In this document: piece by piece, positions 1 through 11,586 of the stretch
Layout of the letters: every line of letters starts with the position of its first letter
Numbering within the stretch: the first letter of the stretch is position 1
From: Silybum marianum
Taxonomy: Eukaryota > Streptophyta > Magnoliopsida > Asterales > Asteraceae
Length of the DNA: 64,000 nucleotides
Direction: 5' to 3'
NCBI GenBank assembly: GCA_036898165.1
Contig: CM072529.1
Coordinates: forward strand, 42,378,501 to 42,442,500
Position numbers and translations under genes: made by a program
The notes under the pieces: generated by a model
What the model saw: only the letters and a program-made list of their open reading frames with translations
Database searches by the model: none
Told to the model about the DNA's origin: nothing

Positions 1-941
1 CGTAATCAGAACGATGTTTCATGATGTATATCCATGTAAAACGTGTATGATCATCAATAAAGATAACAAAGTATCGTGCACCCCCCATGGATGGATGTGG
101 TGCTGGTCCCCTGACATCAGAATGAATAAGGTCAAACGAAGAATTAGCTTGAAAGTCATTTACTTCAAAAGGTAAAGCATAATGTTTTCCAAGTTTACAT
201 AATAAGCAGGAAACATTTTCAGAGGAGGTGTTTCCTAATAATCCTGAATTGGCTAACGTTTTTATCCTAGCGATGGATAGATGTCTAAACCGAGCATGCC
301 ATAGGTCAAAGGAAGGTGCACTGGAGACAAAAGCGACAAGGTTTGATGTTTGTAATGGTAGACGAAGGTGAGTTACTTCAACCATCCGACCAACTCAACG
401 ACCTACTCCAAGGATCTGCTTGGTCTTTGGATCCTGCACAACACAGCCAGAAGGATGAAACAAAATCATCAGACCAGATTCCATAAGTTGAGTAATAGAG
501 ATTAGACTTATGGATAAATTAGGAACTTGTAACACATCAGGTAATTGTATATGAGGAGTGGAGAAATTTCCACTGAAAGATACCGGTAAGCTTGTATTGT
601 CATCTGTTCGCACTGAGAGAAAGTTCTGAGATGGTTTTAGAAACAAACCCATCGGTATGAGGCGCCATGTGATTACAACAACCTGAATCAAAAAGCCACG
701 TATTACCTGAAGTTGTCGAGTTCGGAGAGTTTATACCCATAGAAACTGTCATGAGTTGTTCCATAAGTTCTTGATTTCGACGCATAAGCTCTATAAGATC
801 AGATACTAAAGTTCCATTTGGAATAGATGATCCCTTAACCGGCTGAGTCCAGTGTTGGTTGTTGGTGTTTTTCGGATTCTATGGATTGTTAGACCCATAG
901 TGTCCAGGGTAGCGTGGTTGACGATTTGAAACATAAGCCAT
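1..941 (-). pseudogene. copia polyprotein fragment: protease, GAG-pre-integrase, integrase start
   Basis: A possible start codon is at 941-939. Reading down, the protein meets an in-frame TAG near 892, then the retropepsin motif WLFDSGCCNHM near 700, then the GAG-pre-integrase-like segment LPDVLQVPNLSISLISITQL near 500, and finally the integrase core beginning HSDVRGPAPHP with FIDDHTRFTW near 60-30. The first catalytic Asp of the integrase DDE triad is in the FIDDH stretch. In active copia elements these domains cleave the polyprotein and insert the cDNA. Frame changes between the blocks and the stop codon show decay. Only about 80 residues precede the protease, far less than a normal gag of 250 or more. 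Confidence 0.8.
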
Positions 942-969
942 TGATACCTCTAAGTATGAAACGAACGAA

Positions 970-1852
970 TGGTGATCGTCTTCTGAACTGAAGTTTGATA
1001 CTATGATTAGATATTGAGAGAATCCAATAAGACCTCTTATTGTGCAGTACGAGTGGTGATGACGATTGTGAGTTGATAACTGAGTGTATTGTGAAAACTG
1101 ATTAGTCTGATAACTGATGAAAAAAAATTCGAAAATGATCCGATAATGATGCTGAGTGTATTCAGGTTTGTGAGAATCCGATAAATTTTGTGGTTTGTGA
1201 GAATCCGATATTTTGGAATCAGATTAATTTGGTTGATGCTTAGAGTCCGATAGATGATGATCGAACTTATGTTGAGATCGAATTAGATTGATGATGCTAG
1301 GAATCCGACAAGTGTGTTATCGGATTAGTTTGGAGAACGAACTAAATAGATGAGTCTGACAAGTGGGTATCAGACTAGTTTAGAAGAAAGATGATGATCG
1401 GATTATGAAGCATAAATCCGATAGATGTAGAGATCCGATAGATTGATGATCGAACTAGTTATCAGACTTGGATGGCTTTGGTGCAGGTCAGATCTGAGGT
1501 ATGGGACAAGTTATCGGACTTGGATGTTGATTGAAGGTAATCGACTGTGACAACCAAAGGTCGATTGTGTTTGCAAATCCAATGATCGAATTATGAGAAT
1601 CCGATAATCAAAATTAAACAAGCAGATTGATTATCGATTGAGATGAACAGAACATGAAATATCAAGTAGTGATCGATTTATATGATTATTGATTGGAGTA
1701 TTGGCTAGGGTTTTAATGATTCGAACAGATGGTATTAGGTTCGAGCAGATTATGATCGATTGGGGAACGCAGCAAGAAAACAGACGAGAGTAGACAAACA
1801 ATCGATTAGATAAAATTTGATGAACCGCAAGTTTATAGAAAACAAACCTACA
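970..1852 (-). repeat. copia leader rich in ATCCGATA / TATCGGATT motifs
   Basis: Between the primer site and the first coding block lie about 880 bases in which short variants of ATCCGATA, GATCGAATTA and TCGGATTAGTTTGG recur many times in both orientations, with no regular period. No open coding frame is visible. A similar ATCGA-rich leader occurs in the copia element at 61096-61990. Confidence 0.6.
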
Positions 1853-1864
1853 GCTCTGATACCA
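1853..1864 (-). promoter_or_regulatory. primer binding site, initiator tRNA-Met type
   Basis: The minus strand reads TGGTATCAGAGC immediately next to the LTR end. This is the standard complement of the initiator tRNA-Met 3' end used by plant copia elements to prime reverse transcription. Confidence 0.9.
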
Positions 1865-2075
1865 TGTTAGAATTGATAATCAGATGATTGAATGAGAATG
1901 ATCGATGATGCTAAAAGCTTTCTCTTGTATTGAACTGAAAGTAAACGTACAATGATAAAAGATGTAAATGAACTACTTAACCTAAACTAGAGGATTACAA
2001 GATATATATACTAATTATAAAAGGAAACTATACAAAAGGGCCCATGGGTCTTCGGGCCTGTTATACACACTAACA
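1865..2075 (-). repeat. 5' LTR of the minus-strand copia element (211 bp)
   Basis: It is bounded by the inverted termini TGTTAG and CTAACA and abuts the primer site at 1864. The flanking five bases after 2075 are AACTT; the partner duplication is outside the window. A short LTR of about 200 bp is usual for several copia lineages. Confidence 0.88.
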
Positions 2076-2246
2076 AACTTGTTGAGAGGTCGGTAATAGT
2101 GATAACAAGATTTTAAGGCCAAGAATCTCATGTGAGTTTCATATGTTATTTTTGGATCACATTTGATATTGTAAATGTTTTACTCTAATATTATCATTTG
2201 TTCACTATGATGTTAAATAATGTACAAAAAAATAAATGTATGTGAC

Positions 2247-2284
2247 TATGTAAGTATGTAAGTATGTAAGTATGTAAGTATGTG
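2247..2284. repeat. TATGTAAG tandem repeat
   Basis: Four to five perfect tandem copies of the 8-base unit TATGTAAG. Confidence 0.9.
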
Positions 2285-3174
2285 ATTTATTTTGAGGATA
2301 CATCAACGTTGTTTATATTTACGTATGATATTATATGTGGCATGTTATTGACACACAGTGAGAGTAATGTTTATGAGTTTATGATGATCTAATGGGAATT
2401 GTTGTAAGATGTTAGGCTTGTGAGATTTTATCTGTAACAGCATGACATGTATGCAATGCTAGAAAAAGAAGAAGAAGAATTAGTCAAGTAATGTATACTC
2501 GCTAGCAAGATTTAACAACCACTTTCCATACTTGATGATATCAAAGATGATTTGTGATTAATGCATGCATATTTATGGAAGAGTTTCAAATACGATAATT
2601 TGAAATGTGTTGAAATGATTGTCGTCATTATTGCATAAAAAAAACATCATTCTCATTAGACGATAGATAGACTCACCCAACTCCTTTAGGGCATCCATGA
2701 AAGCATAACTTATCCAACAAGTCAACAACGTATTGTTTTTGCTAGGTCAACTTTCCACTAACTTTTGTTTACGAACACGTATACTTTAATAAGTTTTCTC
2801 CAATGCAGTAACCTTTTAAAACACTTTTTATCAATTAAAGTTTAACATGTATCCTCATCTATATGAACTGTCTTATAGAGCCCCCTTCTCTAAATAATCA
2901 TCAAAAATATAAATCCATAAATAACAACCATATATACATTTGTTGATTATCAATATATGATATTCATAAAGTTTAAAATCTTATGTGTTATCCGTCAAAT
3001 ATTATATGGTATTTATGTAAATTTTTTTAATTTTAATATTGATGTCATTTTAATCATCCTGAAGAGAGCTTTTAATACTTTATTTTGTTCTAAAAAATGT
3101 TTAGTTTTATTTTGAATATTTAATATAAAATATAACAACGTCTAAAATGAAAATTATATTGAAAGAAGGGGTAA
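2285..3174. other. AT-rich intergenic DNA
   Basis: No coding frame, terminal repeat or RNA gene recognised. A short GAA run is near 2465. Confidence 0.5.
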
Positions 3175-3175
3175 T

Positions 3176-3265
3176 TTTTGTGTGTGTGAGTGTGTGTGTG
3201 GGGGGGGGGGGGTGATGTAACAACTCATTCCCACGTGGATAGATAGATAGATAGATAGATAGATG
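3176..3265. repeat. compound microsatellite: TG, poly-G and GATA tracts
   Basis: A TG-rich tract runs into twelve G at 3200-3212, followed after 25 bases by a GATA tract at 3238-3264. Confidence 0.9.
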
Positions 3266-3320
3266 GTGACTTCCTTATAAACTCAATGTTGTGCATTACC
3301 AAAAACTTCTACCATGATTT

Positions 3321-4080
3321 TGTTGGTCCCAATAAGGGTTCTAAAAGAGTTAAAAGTGTAAAAGTTTGTAGAAGGGGGGTGAATGTAAAATAAAATCTAC
3401 TTTTTAAATTCGTTTATTGATATAAGAAGATCAATACATAGTTAGTTTATAGATTGTTGCAAAAAAGATAAGGTAAAAACCTTATCTAAACAATCTACGA
3501 GAATCACTAATTAGATGCACAAAGAAGATAAAACAAGAAACATGAGAGTTAGAAGATAGAAGAAGGCATAGTGGAGAAGAAGGCTTTTCTCAACTATTTA
3601 TACCTACTATATAACATGCAAAGTCAGAGGTACAATCCACGTGGCAAGATATAAGTTAGGGCTTGTCCTTTGTCTTTGAATATGTAAGCTTTTGTCCGCA
3701 TATGAACAGTTAACCTTACAAAGTTGGTAAGCACATTTTAAGACAATAAAGTAACTTCGTACATGTACCTTTCTATTTTAAGGCATGGGGGTTTTCCTTT
3801 TGTGCATATAGGATAAGACGAAAACCAATATTGATGTGCAAGATTCATTGATCACTGATACTGGAGAGTCGCTGAGGATTGTTCGGATGTCACCGAGTCT
3901 TGGTCAAATTTCATCCTTGATGTAACAGTCTTGTTATTACTAAATCCACTTCAGATCACAAATAGACTTGTCTCTTTCTTTCAACTACTCTTCGACATCG
4001 CTAAAGGTTCCTTTGGTGTGAGTTTTGTCTTTGAGGAATACTTGAGTTCATTGGTTGTTACAATACATGTTCAGCAATCA
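3321..4080 (-). repeat. diverged SIRE/Maximus-like LTR fragment
   Basis: The left boundary TGTTGGTCCC, followed by a GTAGAAGGGGGGTGAAT block, is the reverse complement of how the LTRs at 22899-23739 and 34733-35584 end (CCCCTCCTTCTACAAAC then GGGACCAACA). The other boundary could not be fixed, so the end is approximate and no target duplication is claimed. It is probably a solo LTR or fragment. Confidence 0.5.
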
Positions 4081-4239
4081 CGAAACAGCCTCGGTGATAA
4101 TAGCTAAAACTGAGCAAAAACAAGACTAAGTATTTTTCAGTAAGTATATAGGGTCATCATCAAATCACTGAGAGAACTTGGATCAATAGATTTTAAGTTG
4201 AATTCAAAGTCGTTGAGTCAATGTGTTGCTTTGAGCTTT

Positions 4240-4430
4240 AGGACATTACAAATGATATCAGAGTTGATCCTTGTACCATTAGAATGGTGAGGGGCAAACC
4301 TCATCGAGCGTGATGATTCCTCGAGGGGGGTTGTAACATCTTAGAACCCTACATTGCTGATTACGAGAAGGATTCTAGGAAGGCTGACGAGGAAGTTAGG
4401 AAGTTTGTAACAAATCATCACATAGAAAAG
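4240..4430 (+). repeat. retroelement-derived remnant with primer-site-like motif
   Basis: GATATCAGAGTTGATCC near 4253 resembles a tRNA-Met primer site, and 4335-4415 shares a diverged block (GATTACGAGAAGGATTC, AGGAAGTTTGTAAC) with 35595-35683. No boundaries were resolved. Confidence 0.35.
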
Positions 4431-5094
4431 TAGATTGATGACCTCCTAATAAACTCCAAGTTATGGGAACTGATAACTTCCATTATGGTTTTAAGTTGAA
4501 TCCAAAGTTATTATAACTCTTGTCAGAGAACTTTTAGATAGTGAAATACCTATAAATGACTAATGCATTAAAAATGATCTTAGACTTATGTGACCTGAAT
4601 TGGATAGTTGTAAATAGCCACAGGACTATGGAACAAAGGAGTATCCCGGACCTACAATGCCTATGTAAATATTTTACATTTTTATTAGAAAGAGGAGTAC
4701 TAGAAAGAAGAGATATGTGGATCGACATGCCAAAAAAATGGAGTGCGGATCAAGACACTAATTAGTAGTTTGAACTCTATATTCATAAAAAATTTAGATT
4801 AATGAACCATTTCTATAATGAAATGTGATATGTTTATCCACTACAATCTAAGTTCTGATTTAGAAGATATTTGTGTTATTTTGAGTCACCGAAAATTTTG
4901 GACTATTGTAATATTATTCATGAGAGCATTTCAAATAACTTGTTTTCAAACAATAATATGGTCACTACTTTATTATAGAAATGTCTTAAAACGCAAATCA
5001 TATATTGAGAGATAATGCTTAAAGGTTTTCCTTTCCACCACTTCTAATGTAACATACTAGGTGAATCTCACATCACTAATGAACAAAAAGTATG

Positions 5095-5290
5095 CTAGGT
5101 ATATAGTGTAGTAATCCCTCCAACAAATGTGATGTTGCTTTAAATCGTGAACTTGTGTTACGACTTGAGATCAAAATGAACAATATCACTAAGTTGGATG
5201 TGATGTCAAGCAATGTATTAGAGTTTGTCAGTCTGTAACAACCATAAACCCAAAAATACATTTCATAACAATTGTCCAAACCAGCTAACT
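5095..5290 (+). repeat. first copy of a diverged direct repeat (partner 6878-7050)
   Basis: ATATAGTGTAGTAATCCCTC, the CAATATCACTA block and the CCCAAAAATACATTT block recur in the same order and orientation at 6878-7050. The copies are about 1.8 kb apart and perhaps two-thirds identical by eye, so they may be remnants of an old LTR pair or a segmental duplication. Confidence 0.45.
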
Positions 5291-6877
5291 AAATTATAGA
5301 TTTTGGAGTCAACAATCTTTATTCATCAAAAGTTGCAGCAGAAAGATAAAATACTACTACTAAGATTGATTACATGACTCTAAACATGATTAAGGAGACC
5401 ATCCAACCAAGTTAACACACACACTTCAATTTACAAGGATTACACCTTCCCTTTCCTTTTGCTAGCACTCCCTAGTTGGTACCTTCCTGAAAAGGTTTTT
5501 AGTTTTATGAAAGTGAAGGTTAGACCAAAGGTGTAGTGAATTTACTCTAACACCAAAGTTCACCCCGAAACAATGTTATAGAGCAAATTGAGAATAACAA
5601 ATGTACACACTTAACATATATGACACCAAAATCCGTTGCAACGGTTGAACATTTCTAGGGTCATGCACACCTGCAACCAATCAAATGAGCTCACACTTCT
5701 CCTTAATATGAGCAACATAAAAAAGTTCACGTGCTACATTCAGGTACACATCTCTCGTACTGTAAGCATTCACACACGCACATATGCGTAAAGAAAACAT
5801 GCTTTATAACCATTTATCAATGAATAAGAGCTTTCCAACATGAGTAGTAAAGTATTAAACACGCTCCATTGAAAACAGGCCATCATTTGTGAGAAAACAG
5901 TAAGAGGAAACTCACTGAAATCCAAGCCTAATCACACCCTCTTAGGCTAAAAACTCACTAATCGAACACCTGAATTTGGATTACCAAAAGACATGTTAAA
6001 ACCCCTAAAGGACCTCCAATTGAACCTCTAATAAACCCATCAAATAAGGACTCAAGCAACAACCCCAAATCTGAAGATTAGGAAATATAAGCTAAAGCGA
6101 CTTTCGTGCGACTAAACTCACATGAAACTCTCATTCATACCTGTTTTGTCTACACAGTTCTGCACCAAAATCCAAACCCCAAAACCAATACTACACCATA
6201 TGTTTTTTCGGCTATAACTCACACTAAAACATTATAAAACCAGTCTCAAGCAACATTCAATCCCCAACATTAGATTCAAATTAGAATTCATTTTAGCAAG
6301 AAATGCCTCGATCCTTGGGGTTCTTAATTGAATCTCATCCAACCATCATAGAAATTGATTAAGGATGAAGAACATCAAAGAGATCGATTCCCATACATCA
6401 CTCATACTAATGATATCATTTCTCTAATTAAAACAATCGAACATTCTCCTAGAACTCTAATCCCCAAATTAAACTTCAATAGGAAAAATGAGACACAAAG
6501 AAGATTGATGTCTTACATGAATGGAGAGACAAATCTCTATCTCTTATCAAATCTTCAATGGCTTCTTACTAAGACCCACTTCTTGCCCTAGGCGATTTAC
6601 ACAAACACACAATCATATTTTTGGTTCATTCAAAATGAGAGCTAAACATAGAGACTCATATTTAGTCTCTAAATTACACCCTAGCCCATAAAAATAGGAC
6701 CAAATTTCATTTTCAACCTCCCACATTATTCATTTGCCTAAAAGTTGGAATTTAAGCCATTACACGGTCCTTATACCATAGGGATAGTGGAGCAAACCTC
6801 TCATATGGCAAGTCCTTGTGGAGGGTATTTTAGACATTTTAAACAAATCCTACGTCAACAATGAATATGGAGAGCAC
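5291..6877. other. intergenic DNA between the two diverged direct repeats
   Basis: No retroelement domain or plant gene recognised. A 78-codon open frame at 6355-6591 has no motif I know. Confidence 0.35.
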
Positions 6878-7050
6878 AAGCTATATATAGTAACCCGTCC
6901 AACTAATGTGAAGTGCTTTACAACGTACCATGAGACTGTGTTGCAACTTTACTGGCAAAACCAATATCACTACGTTGGTTGAGGTGTCACAATATGAGAT
7001 TTGCCCAAAATATACATTTACAAACAAATGAATAACCATGATTTACCTTG
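6878..7050 (+). repeat. second copy of the diverged direct repeat (partner 5095-5290)
   Basis: It shares CAATATCACTACGTTGG-like and GCCCAAAATATACATTT-like blocks with the first copy, in the same order. Confidence 0.45.
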
Positions 7051-7924
7051 ATCATGCTTGTACACATCGAACTAGATGTCATGAATTATTGAGATAGAAA
7101 AAAGATGATAAATATATTATATATATAACGGACTGATACAGTTTATTACATAATTGGACACATGGAATAAGTTTTTAGCTGATAAATAATGATTTGTCAA
7201 ACAATACACACAAATATTCCAGCATGACACATAAAAAAGACCACTAGTAAATTATGATTTATACATGATCTTCGAAAGGTTATCATAGATTTGTTTTACA
7301 GCATGTAATGACACATGTACCCTATTGATTAAAGCATAAAACCTAGACTTGAAATTGCTAATATAAAAAGCATTGTAAAGAAGCAATAGTCATCCCACAA
7401 TCATTCTGCATAAAGCTAACTTTTTAGCTATTTTGTGATCTTTATTCTTTTATGAATACAATCATAATTTTAGGTTGTTGAGCTAAAACAATTAATTAGT
7501 CTCATAGTTTTTAAATCAAAATATTGAGTAAGTTATTGTAGTTGGTTCATAACCTAGGTTTATAAGAAATTTATAAATCTCTCTACTACCCGACAACATT
7601 CTCTTTGTTCATTACAATAAAGGATTCACCTCATATTTTACAGATACCTGACACCCCACAATATTTAGTGTTCAAAGAGTTTTGCTCCACCACTATACCC
7701 TGGACGACACAAGAACAAGTTTTGGTATAATTTGTAACGTCTGACAAGACCAAAACTCAAAAAAAAATATTAACGAAATGACTTGTAATTCATTTAAAAT
7801 CTCGATGAAAATTAATAAATAATTAACTATATTGATAAAATTATGTATTTCATTAACATTATATTTTTTTAAATAAATAGAGTGTAATTTCTGTGTTCAC
7901 CTCATCAATCCTCCTTTTACATGG
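7051..7924. other. AT-rich intergenic DNA
   Basis: No feature recognised. Confidence 0.4.
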
Positions 7925-7936
7925 TTAAAATAAATA

Positions 7937-8181
7937 ATAATAACAACCACAAGGCTTGTGGCGTACTGGTTAATACTTGTGGAGGATGAGGCTAGATAAC
8001 CCATCTATTCCATGTTCGAATCCAGGCGCAAACAACCTGTGGTCACTGAGGAATTATCTCAGGGCTGCATGCTTTAGCAGTCTTAAATTTACCAGGGATT
8101 AGTCTAGGCACGCCTAGGATACCCTTTCCAAATACTTTGGGATATATCTTATGACTACGGTTAACTTATGATTATAAGAAC
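7937..8181 (+). mobile_element. tRNA-derived SINE with target-site duplication
   Basis: An RNA polymerase III A box (TGGCGTACTGG, 7959-7969) and B box (GTTCGAATCC, 8014-8023) sit 45 bases apart, as in a tRNA-derived SINE head. The body continues to about 8181. The element is flanked by TTAAAATAAATA at 7925-7936 and 8182-8193. The tail block GATTAGTCTAGGCA...CCTAGGATAC (8098-8121) recurs as the insertion at 63159-63200, so the family has moved more than once. It has no coding capacity; SINEs rely on LINE enzymes. Confidence 0.85.
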
Positions 8182-8193
8182 TTAAAATAAATA

Positions 8194-8724
8194 CTTTTAA
8201 TAATAAAATGTAATATTTGCCTTTAGATATTACCTTCAAAAAAGATAATTTCGTAAAGTTTATTAAAGTTATTTTCTTCACAAAACATAAACAACTTTTA
8301 TCAATTATAAAATTAAAAAGTAATTACTTATTTTATTTTATATGGTTCGTGATCACACGTTATCCCACATAAAAAATAATTTTGTATAAAGCAAACAAAT
8401 TTAAAATAAATATATAACACCTCGAACCTAAAGCCACAACATTTATTAGCACCTTAATAAGTTTAATATGACTCACGTTATATTTGATCAGTCGTAAATG
8501 ATTGTTTGATAGTGGTTTAATATCTTATTCAATAAGCTTTTACTGGGGAGTTTTATGCAGAAAAACAAGTTCTTTCTAAATTTGTCACTTCCAATTAAAA
8601 AACATGTTCATTTCATCTATGGAAAAACTCTATTAAACAAAACCCTCCCAATATATGCAGTAAGACTGATTCACACGGACAGTTTTATTCATACATGACT
8701 TAATAAAAAACTAGTCAAACATCG
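8194..8724. other. AT-rich intergenic DNA
   Basis: No feature recognised. Confidence 0.4.
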
Positions 8725-8999
8725 CTTACTACAAAAAAAATGAATTTCACCTAGAAAATTTCCTTATGTGATTACCACGGATTTTCTAGAAATATACTAA
8801 TGGTTCAGGTAAAATCCAATGTTTTCAAGAAAATATCAACGGATTACCCAATAATTTTTTGGGTAATCTGTCACTGATTTGTTTTATCCACCAACAAATT
8901 AACCACCAACTTTTGTGACGGTTTTATGACGAATTACCCTTTAGCGACGGATTTCCCAGAAAAATGTTCGCAGGTAAAAGTCTTTCAATTTAGTAGTGA
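8725..8999. mobile_element. degenerate MITE with CACTA-like termini
   Basis: The left end CTTACTACAAAAAAAATGAA is an imperfect inverse of the right end TTCAATTTAGTAGTGA. The interior repeats GACGGATT/AACGGATT, a common pattern in small CACTA-like elements. A target duplication was not found. Confidence 0.45.
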
Positions 9000-9583
9000 C
9001 TTTAATCTAATAATCTCCAAATAAATTTAAAATTACTGTATAAGTTATTAATAACACACAACTTAGTATCAATAAAATGAATCAAAACCTCATCTTCTAT
9101 TTATATGTTTAGGATCAATGATATCTGAGAAAAATTTAAACCCCGCTATTATTTTGTGTTTTATAATGTTTCAATAGTAGTACGTAGAGTTTCACGACTA
9201 CTCTTACACCAAAAGTATCATAGGGGTACTAATTAACAGGGAAACTATGCATTTTTTTTAAATTGTATGATTCATTTACAACCAATGTTTTAAAAAACGC
9301 GACTTGTCGTCACGTTAACCCTTTTGGCATCAAGATAAGGCGTGGAGCTCGTTATGGCACGCCATGGCCCGCCATGGCGCGTTACGGGCCGTCGTGGCGT
9401 TACATGTTTTTTATTTTTTTATTTATTTTTAATTTATTTTAAGTTATGCTTTACAAGTGATATATGACGTTATAAGGCATGAGAGGAAATTTGCGATTTT
9501 TTAAACTTGAATAGGGGTAAATGTAAATATAAGTTTATAGTTTTTACGGGTTAAATACTTTATTATTATTGTTTAAAACATTG

Positions 9584-9593
<10 letters not shown>

Positions 9594-9633
<40 letters not shown>
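9594..9633. repeat. AC then TA microsatellite
   Basis: An AC tract passes into a TA tract at the left edge of the nested element. Confidence 0.9.
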
Positions 9634-9637
<4 letters not shown>

Positions 9638-9885
9638 GAGATCATGTGAGAAGTAGAGTTAAGGTAATAAACGTAAGAAGGGATATCCACCATTGATCAC
9701 TTTAATCTCATGCCCACCCATGAAATGCGCTTCAGAAGGGAATTGATTCGACACATATCAATGTATTTCATTAGTGTTGATCTTTAATTAGGATTGATCT
9801 AATGATGGAGATCCCTTCTTAATTAGGATTGATCTAATGTGTCCCTTTGTTCCCTTAAAAATCAAAAGTTCTCATTTGAACCTCT

Positions 9886-9888
<3 letters not shown>
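9634..9888. mobile_element. MITE nested inside a TA microsatellite
   Basis: The segment between two TA tracts starts GCACGAGATCATGTGAGAAG and ends TTCTCATTTGAACCTCTCCC, an imperfect inverted repeat. Being embedded in TA repeats is the known habit of Micron-type MITEs. The repeated block AATTAGGATTGATCTAATG near 9787 and 9821 suggests an internal duplication. Confidence 0.6.
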
Positions 9889-9927
<39 letters not shown>

Positions 9928-9932
9928 ATATA
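9889..9932. repeat. TA microsatellite
   Basis: Tandem TA dinucleotides with one TC interruption, at the right edge of the nested MITE. Confidence 0.9.
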
Positions 9933-10077
9933 TCATATACATATTAGCCGCCTTAAGCCACGCCTTGTAAAACATCATGGCCTCGTCGTAACTTCTAAGG
10001 CTTGAGGCTTGGCCTCGCCGCCACGCCATGCCACATGCCATTTAGAACCTTGTTTACAACTACACATGTTGACCTTA

Positions 10078-10266
10078 TACATGATAATTTATAGTGTGGT
10101 TACTTACTGAACTCAAACCGAGTGTTCCCTATTTCATACTTTAAACTCAAATATGGTAGTTCATACCGTTAATACCCGTTGATCCATGGCATGCGTGTTT
10201 TATGTTTCAAAACATTAAACCTAGACATGATAATCCACAGTGTGATTACTAACTAAACCCATACAT
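10078..10266 (+). repeat. short diverged direct duplication
   Basis: ACATGATAATTTATAGTGTG at 10078 and ACATGATAATCCACAGTGTG at 10226 begin two related blocks of about 40 bases. Confidence 0.55.
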
Positions 10267-10514
10267 TAAACATACTGACACACTTAAATTTACAAACCAA
10301 TTAATTGAGATATATATGAGAATGATGAAGGTTCATTTATTATGATGTTAATATTCATGGAATATTATCAGAATTCATTTATTATGATCAACGTCTTATA
10401 TTAGAAAACAACTAAAATATTTATTGAACCAGATTTTCATAAGACTAGATGGACGTTTGAGATTGATTTGTAAATGATTCTCCCTCTAAATATAATTTCA
10501 TAAAAATATTTCGT

Positions 10515-10850
10515 TGATAGACACATCTTCAAATACAAACTCGTGAAAATTAATATAAAAATGATTTTTTCCATTAAATTCTATAATTTAAGATATGTTT
10601 GTTTCGTAATGTGAAGTTTCACATGTATTTGTTTCACCGTATGAATATTTGTTTCATAATGTGAAAGTGAACCAACTTTTTTTTATATTTTGTTTTTTTC
10701 ATAAAGTGAACACAAAAATATATGAAACAGTATCTTAAATATAACTTTTGATAAAAAAAATTATGAAAAAAAAGTTTATTTTTGTATTTGATTTTTACGA
10801 GTTTGTAAACTTAAGATACTTTGTATTTGAAGATGCTTCTTTGTTGATAT
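10515..10850. repeat. fold-back (inverted repeat) element
   Basis: The left arm (GTTGATAGACACATC, then CAAATACAAACTCGTGAAAA) is mirrored on the right (TTTTTACGAGTTTGT, then GTATTTGAAGATGCTTC, then GTTGATATG). The interior has direct copies of GTTTCATAATGTGAA. Probably a non-autonomous DNA element; no duplication resolved. Confidence 0.5.
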
Positions 10851-11013
10851 GTAGTTAAATATCAAGACACTTATAAAGACACTTCTTTATAAGAGTTCAT
10901 TTTTTCATTAAATAATATTGGTTTGAAATAAGAACTTATTAGTTTATTCAACTTAATCAATGTTTAAATGCAAAACAAAAATGATTCATCAAATACTTAT
11001 TTACATAAAATAT

Positions 11014-11439
11014 CAGGGGCGGACCTGTAGCATTGTATATGTTGGCACGAGTCACTGTATTATTTCTCCGACGAAGGGTATAAAATTAGGGTTTTTGAAA
11101 GGTGCAATCGTATCGTTTCGTTGTGTGCCACCATATATATTTTAAAACTACAATATGGAAACAGATTTTTTTTGGGAGAGTTGATTTGTAAGACTTTTCC
11201 TACACCCAAGACCCAAGTTCGAATCCTACTAACTTCATTTTTTTAGATTTTTGCTTTTAATTTCAAATTTATTATGTTTCTAATAAAAAAAATTGCAATA
11301 AAAGACTTGAACTCATGACCTCATGTATGAAAATCAATGAACTAATCAATGGACCAATTATGAAGTTGTGAAAAATATCTTGACATTTTTATATAGTTAA
11401 AATATGCAAAGTTTGAAAAAAAAAATGGGTCTGTCCCTG
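11014..11439. mobile_element. non-autonomous hAT-like element (CAGGGGCGGACC termini)
   Basis: Termini CAGGGGCGGACC and GGGTCTGTCCCTG are imperfect inverted repeats. Flanks TAAAATAT (11006-11013) and TAAAATCT (11440-11447) are an 8-bp duplication with one mismatch, as expected for hAT. Part of the body recurs as the fragment at 22605-22880. Confidence 0.75.
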
Positions 11440-11586
11440 TAAAATCTTATTGGTTCACAGAGGTAGTGCAGTATAGTATTATCTTCAGCACGTATATTAT
11501 ATTTCATTCCTTTTTTTTAAGTTTGCATACTTTTTCATTATCTTTCCTTTTCTTTATCTATTTCTAGGAAAGTTTAATATAATTAA

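Larger units (their letters stand above)
1..2075 (-). mobile_element. 5' part of a Ty1/copia retrotransposon, minus strand, cut by the window edge
   Basis: Read on the minus strand the order is LTR (2075 to 1865), tRNA-Met primer site, long leader, protease, GAG-pre-integrase and start of integrase, which is the copia order. The 3' half and other LTR lie beyond base 1. A normal capsid and zinc knuckle are not visible between the primer site and the protease, so the copy is internally deleted or very degenerate. In-frame stops show it is inactive. Confidence 0.85.
9283..10052. mobile_element. non-autonomous hAT-like element with perfect 8-bp target duplication
   Basis: The flanks are TTTACAAC at 9275-9282 and 10053-10060, an exact 8-bp duplication as made by hAT transposases. 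Termini CAATGTTTTAAAAAACG and TTTAGAACCTTG form a short imperfect inverted repeat. Both ends are unusually GC-rich (GGCGTGGAGC, GCCATGGCGCG, GCCTCGCCGCC). The last 110 bases match, inverted, the fragment at 60304-60426. It carries no transposase and contains a nested MITE in a TA microsatellite. Confidence 0.85.

Noticed and set aside
970..1852. CRISPR-like or satellite array
   Set aside because: The repeated words lack a fixed period and unique spacers, and the context is a plant copia leader.
7951..8030. Possible tRNA gene
   Set aside because: A and B boxes are present but no cloverleaf acceptor stem closes, and the body, tail and duplication show a SINE.
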